Shown here one piece after another: positions 41,501-47,500 of a stretch of DNA of 64,000 bases. Position numbers and translations under genes: made by a program. The stretch lies in NCBI RefSeq assembly GCF_964355755.1, contig NC_092675.1:14585312-14649311 (forward strand). The letters run 5' to 3'. Under the pieces are notes generated by a model that searched no databases, was not told the DNA's origin, and saw nothing but the letters and a program-made list of their open reading frames with translations. Source of the DNA: Antedon mediterranea (taxonomy: Eukaryota; Echinodermata; Crinoidea; Comatulida; Antedonidae). The stretch's first letter is position 1; the number at the start of each line of letters is the position of its first letter.

Positions 41501-44500
41501 TTGACGTTCGTATTGAACGCAAAAACATTTTTTATCGCGTATGTTTACTGGCGGAAAAAGTATGCTACGATGGTTTTACTGTTTGCTAGTGCGCTATAAA
41601 GTTTCGTTTCCGGCCAACTAGAGTTGTCCTACTGATGAGTAGGCTAATAGATTAGGCCAATTTTTTTCATTGGGGCTTCCCCCTGACGTTCGTAATGAAC
41701 GCAAAAAATGTTTCTTCGTGTATGTTTACCGGCGGAAAAAGTTGGCTACGATCGTTTTGTTGTTTGCTAGCGCGCTATAAGTGTTATTTCCGGCCAAACC
41801 AGAGGTGTCATTCAACATAAATGTTATGTGCGAGAGTACCATTTCCAGCCATCTAGGGTGTAAATTACCAAAAATCGCTTCGCCACAGCCCCAACCATGG
41901 TGGGGCTGTGACTCAAGTACTTAGTGTCGGAATGACCCCCCCCCCCCCCTCGTGGGGGGGGGGGGAAACGTGACGCTTGATATGAATCCTGGCGAGAACA
42001 CTGCTGCTCATCATTTTTTAACTATTTTTTCAACTTTTATCTACAGTCTAGTATAATCTTTATATTTTATTTCTTTATTTTTATTTATTCAATGTTTTTT
42101 TTACTTGTTTTTTACAATTATTATTAATTTGCCAAGGCAATCCCGCAACAAGAATTTTATCTTTTTGGGATTCTGACTGGTGGACGAAAATAAATGTCTT
42201 TTGAATTGAATTACGAAAAACTTGTGTCGAGAAAAATATTTATTTGGTTATCCACAACAATGTTGCAGGATAACCCTTGTGATTGTCAAAGATCATCATC
42301 TTTTCTCCCCCCTGTAATTTTTGTGTCTCGCGTACTGTACATCTCTAAAACTTGCAAACATAACATTTCATAACTTTCTCAACATATCGTCATTCATGTG
42401 TTGTTTTTGATGAAAAAGTTCCAAATTTGTCAAATTTATGTCTTTTTTAAACAGTCATAGTTTCTAAAATAAACAGTGAAATTTATTTTTATTACCGTAC
42501 TGACGCGGGTATAATCCCACCCTCCTTGAACATGAAATCACGTCAAGTTTGGGGGATGGGCTTATAACTGAGGATCCAAAAATGCAGATCGTCAAAAACA
42601 GCACATGTACTGTGTATTCAATCATGGACATTCGTCCTCCTCAGAAACCACCATGCGAGCGCCCTCACGAGGTGTTGCGACATTGCCTCTATCTAATACA
42701 CGAGGTGTAGAGTATTGGAAAATTAAGCTTAGAGTTTGTGTAATTTATCGTATCTTATTTTAAACACCAATTGAACAAGAATTTATCAAGCAGAAAAGCA
42801 AGTATACAATGTTCGTTAGATAGAAATGTACCAAAGAAATTTATTATTTAATAAGCTTGTTTATGGCAGCCGATACCAAATACTGTAGGGGTTTTCCGTT
42901 TTGGCGACTTGTGAGGAAATGAGTATTTATCGTTAAATTACATATTTGTTATGTTGTTTAACATATTTAATTGTACACCAAGCAATTATGTTGTGCTCAA
43001 GTACTGTTGTACCCTGTTTTTAGGCTATCGTTTTCTACTGACTTACCTAGCGTAGGAGACGCACCAAGAGTGATCTGTTATACCCGGTATGAGTTGCTTC
43101 GTCTTAGGCCTCATTCCCAGCCATTCGACCCGGGGCTTGCTCGATCAACAGATGGAATACCGGAAGCAAAAACCAAACGGAAACGAGGAAGACTGAAGGC
43201 CAGACTGAGACGACGTAAGTTCATAGCTCCTTTACCATCGATTTTAACTGGAAATGCTCAATCTCTTAGAAATAAATTAGATGAGCTGAAGGCATGCACT
43301 GAACACATAAATGAATACAGAGAAAGCAATATAATGTGCTTCTCTGAAACCTGGTTCAAGGATACCACAAGAATCATTCATTGATGGATACTTGTGTGAA
43401 TGCCGAGACCGGACTGCGAACTCTGGTAAAACTATTGGAGGCGGAGTATGCATCTACTGTACATCAATGAGAGATGATGTAATAACATAACTGTGAAACA
43501 CCAAGTATGTACACCAGATGTAGAGCTTATCACCGTTGCACTTCGACCCTATTACTTACCACGAGAATTCAACCAAATATTCGTTACCGTAGTCATTCAT
43601 CCAAAGACCGACGTAAAAATACTAGCATCGTCAATGATTCAGTCATGAACTAGAAACAGCATCACATGATGCGGTGAAACTTTTTCATGGCGATTTCAAT
43701 TTATGTGACCTAAAACATGCCCTGCCACATTACTATAAGTATGTAAACGTTCCAACAAGAGGAAACCGGACATTAGACAAATTTTATGGTAACATCAAAA
43801 GCGCCTATAAAGCATCAGCGAAAGCCGGTATAGGTAAATCGGACCACAGTATGATCCAACTAGTGCCTGCTTACAAAGAGAAATTGAAGCAATTTAAGCC
43901 AGTGGTAAAGAAAGTCAAGATGTGGACCGAAGAGGATTAGAAGAATTAAAATGTTGCTTTGAGTCTACAAACTGAGATGTTTTTCTATCGTCAAACTCAA
44001 TCGATGAAGCAACAAAAACTATTACCGTACTGACGCGGGTATAAGCCCACCCCCCTCGAACATGAAATCACGTCAAGTTTGGGGGGTGGGCTTATACCCG
44101 AGGATCCAAAAATGCAGATCGTCAAAAACAGCACATGTACACTGTGTATTCCACCATGCGAGCGAGCGCCCTCACGTGTACGACGTTGCCTCTAAATACA
44201 CGAGGTGTAGAGTGTCGGAAAATTAGTTCGTGTAATTTATCGTAGAATATCTTATTTTAAACATCAATTTAACAAGAATTTATCAAGCAGAAAAGCAAGT
44301 ATACAATGTTCGTTAAATAGAAATGTTACGTACCAAAGAAATTTAATAAGCTTGTTTATGGCAGCCGATACCAAATAGTGGTTTTCCGTTTTGGCGACTT
44401 GTAGCGTCGTGTGTGAAGCGATCTTCGACCGCGATGGAGTGTAAACAAAACAGGACCGCTAGGCCTCATATGGCCTAGCGTATATTAGCCTAGCTTGGTT

Positions 44501-47500
44501 ATGATCAAAGGTAGGTATATTCGGTGTATGGACGTCGCCAAATGCAAAATAATGTATTACGACACACACTGTAGATCTTCGAATTAATGGGTGGGCTTAT
44601 ACCCGAGTGCCTCATTTTTCATGAAAATTAGTCAAAAGTCGGGGGTGGGCTTATACCCGAGTATGGGCTTATACCCGCGTCAGTACGGTAGTATTAATAG
44701 TGACTACATAACATTTTCTGTGTCTAGCATAATTAAGGAAAAAGTGTACCCAAATAGTAAACCTTAGATAACGAAGGAAATTAAAGGTAGGTAACGCGGA
44801 CCGAATCTACAAGATAACGAAGTCTGCTACTAAAACAATAGGGTCCGAGGTCAAAGATAATATTAGTATATACCGTATATTTTGGTGTATAAGTCGCACT
44901 TTTGACACGCAAATTTGACCTCTAAATTAAGGGTGCGTCTTATACACCGAACATAAATGCCTCACCACACAGATTGTACATAGGCCTAGGCTATCGTCAC
45001 CTCGTTTGCTAGGCCTGAGTAGGCTAGGCCTAGCTACAGTAACTAACTAACGTAACGGCAACCTGCTTCTGCCTAGGCCTAGTTTTCAAGTCATTTTAGC
45101 ATGATGTTATACTAAATATGATGAAAAGATTTGTTCATTATGGCGCTCCGATAAAATTTCATTTGTAAACGTTTACGTCGTACGATTGGAATAGTATTTA
45201 TTTATACAGTAGTTATACGCACGATCGCCGTACCCCAAGCGCAAGCCCTTCTTTTGGTGGCACATGGTGTACGGTATTCGACTAGTATATTCTCCAGGTG
45301 ATTATAGCATGGACCTAGCGTACACACTTCTCGGATACATAGATACTAATCGAATACGATTGTCCATGAAAACGTGCGCCCTCTCGAAATGATCGAGCGA
45401 GGCTAGCCCACACACGTGCGTGTTACACACACGGTCATGCACTCGATGTTGCGGCGAAACTCATGAATAACAAGTTAGAAAGAACTTGTTGAGGCTGGGC
45501 GCGGTCGAGCCTAGGTAAGAAAAAACCTAAATAAAGGACGCCGTTGTAGATATAACAAAATATATTATTACAATAATATTGATTACAATTTAAAAAAACA
45601 TTGTTTTGATGAAATATAAGGTGCGTCTTATACATCGACGATATAAAAAATACCGATATTTTACTCTCAGTTGGGGGTGCGTCTTATACACAGGTGCGAC
45701 TTATACACCGAAATATACGGTATGTGAAGAAATCATGTTGAATAAGGTGAAAGCAATTGCTGAGAACGAAACGCATCCCTTAAATGTACACATACAAATT
45801 AGCAGATCAGGGAGGATGCTAGTCAAGTCGCCCCATCGCAAAGTCACCCCTTACAAAGTCGCCCCATCGCAAAGTCGCCCCAAAACAAAGTCGCCCCAAA
45901 AACAAAGTCGCCCCATCGCAAAGTCGCCCCAACACAAAGTCGCCCCATCACAAAGTCGCCCCAAAACGTTAAAATAGTTTACAAGTGCGTAAAATGTCGC
46001 AATGATACACAAAATAACACGGAACGTGTAGGCATAAAATGGGAAGCCCCGCCATGTAGTCTCAGGTCACATGATCGGCACGCTCCCCCATCATCAGAGA
46101 GGAATCCCGACTAATCACTCCGCGGTCGCACTGAGCTCACCAGAGGGAAACCCCCGTAATTACTCCGCCGTTGTCGCACTATACAACGCACCATCTGAAG
46201 ATGGGGAAACCCAACCGGAGATTTACGATGATATCAGTCGCGTCGCGTTTGAAATCGGTCATGTTTAATTTTTGTCGCGATAAAATGATGTTACGATCTA
46301 GATTATTTTTACTTTGGTCGATGAATATTTATTATGTTAATAATTGATTTTTTTTTTATTTTACAGGTTTATGATGAGAAAGATGTGTGCCTTAAAAAAT
46401 GACAAATTGTAAACATAGTTTAAGATTATAGTATTATTCAGCATGTCATTTACGGTAACAGTACATAATTATTTAAATGTGAAATATTTGATAGGGAACG
46501 TCTTTTATTTTATATGAAACAAATTACGTAAAACAATTTATTTATAAACATTCAGTTTACTATTAATTACAATTAACATTGATTATAAGCCTGGAAAGGC
46601 AATCCCATCATTATAATCCATTATGAAATTGCATCAACCACGTAATTGATGACGGCGTGCGTGTGTGTATTCGTCGTATGTCCGTGTACGTATTATTCCG
46701 TGCCTCTTCACTGTCTTGTTTAATTTAAAATTAAATAAACACTCGATATGAGGATATTTATTAGGCATGATAATTAGAATGTTCTATAACCAAAAGGGTT
46801 GAAAAGAATTTCTTCAGTAAAATGATCACTGTACTGTTGAATAAAAGGCGACTCGAAGCGGCAATCTGAAACCAATTGGAGCTGTGCCTTCTGGTATCTG
46901 TTTTCTCACAGCTGCTACGTCTTTCTGCTGACCGTCGGGGATTCCCCTTTTTAAAAAACATGCACATGATACTCTACGATGGCTTTTCCATGGTCAAAAT
47001 GTAGCGTTTTAATTTTGCTAAAATGTCTTCATTTTGAAAAGTCATAATAAAATTAAATTACAATAGACACATAACTTGTCAAAAATGCAAAATGATCAAT
47101 AAGTAGCCTATAACACTCATTGTCTTACAACGCTGTTATTGTTTTAACTCTATACGAAGGCCTACTACACATTTATAAATTTATTATATTATCCTAAAAA
47201 ATGAGCTGGTATCCACGCGTAGGTTGAAGAAAGATTAATTCGTAATTGTGGCTCTGGTAACTAATTTTAAAATCATATTAAATTAACATTTTCGAAACTA
47301 TAAATCAGGGATAATCTTTTTAGAACTTTCAAACAAGGAACTATTTTTTTAATGATTTTTAAAAAGCACATCACTCGATTAAAACCTGTAAAATAAAAAT
47401 TAAACCACAAATTATGTATAATAGGATAAACATTATAAGGCCATATAAAAAAAAACAACAGTTGATCGTCCCCGCCCGCATGCTTTTTTCAGGCCGCATC

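Larger units (their letters stand above)
39622..42003. mobile_element. TIR element with 5-bp duplication CTGCT
   Basis: The ends are CAGTGTTCTCCCCAGG and, inverted, CAGTGTTCTCGCCAGG. CTGCT flanks both sides (39,617-39,621; 42,004-42,008). The left end carries four CCGTGACGCTT units, and one inverted match lies at the right end. The body is mostly a tandem array with units of about 175 bases. A subterminal ACTTAGTGTC and C/G-run block is shared with the element at 50,464. Five-base duplications occur in some hAT-like families. No transposase was found. Confidence 0.75.

Noticed and set aside
45824-45966. CRISPR-like regular repeats
   Set aside because: The units are contiguous, with no unique spacers, and the genome is eukaryotic; this is a minisatellite.
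46071-46268. 65-codon frame with a possible tyrosine motif (PEIYDDI)
   Set aside because: Short, with a minisatellite as its neighbour; there are no clear splice sites and no family match.
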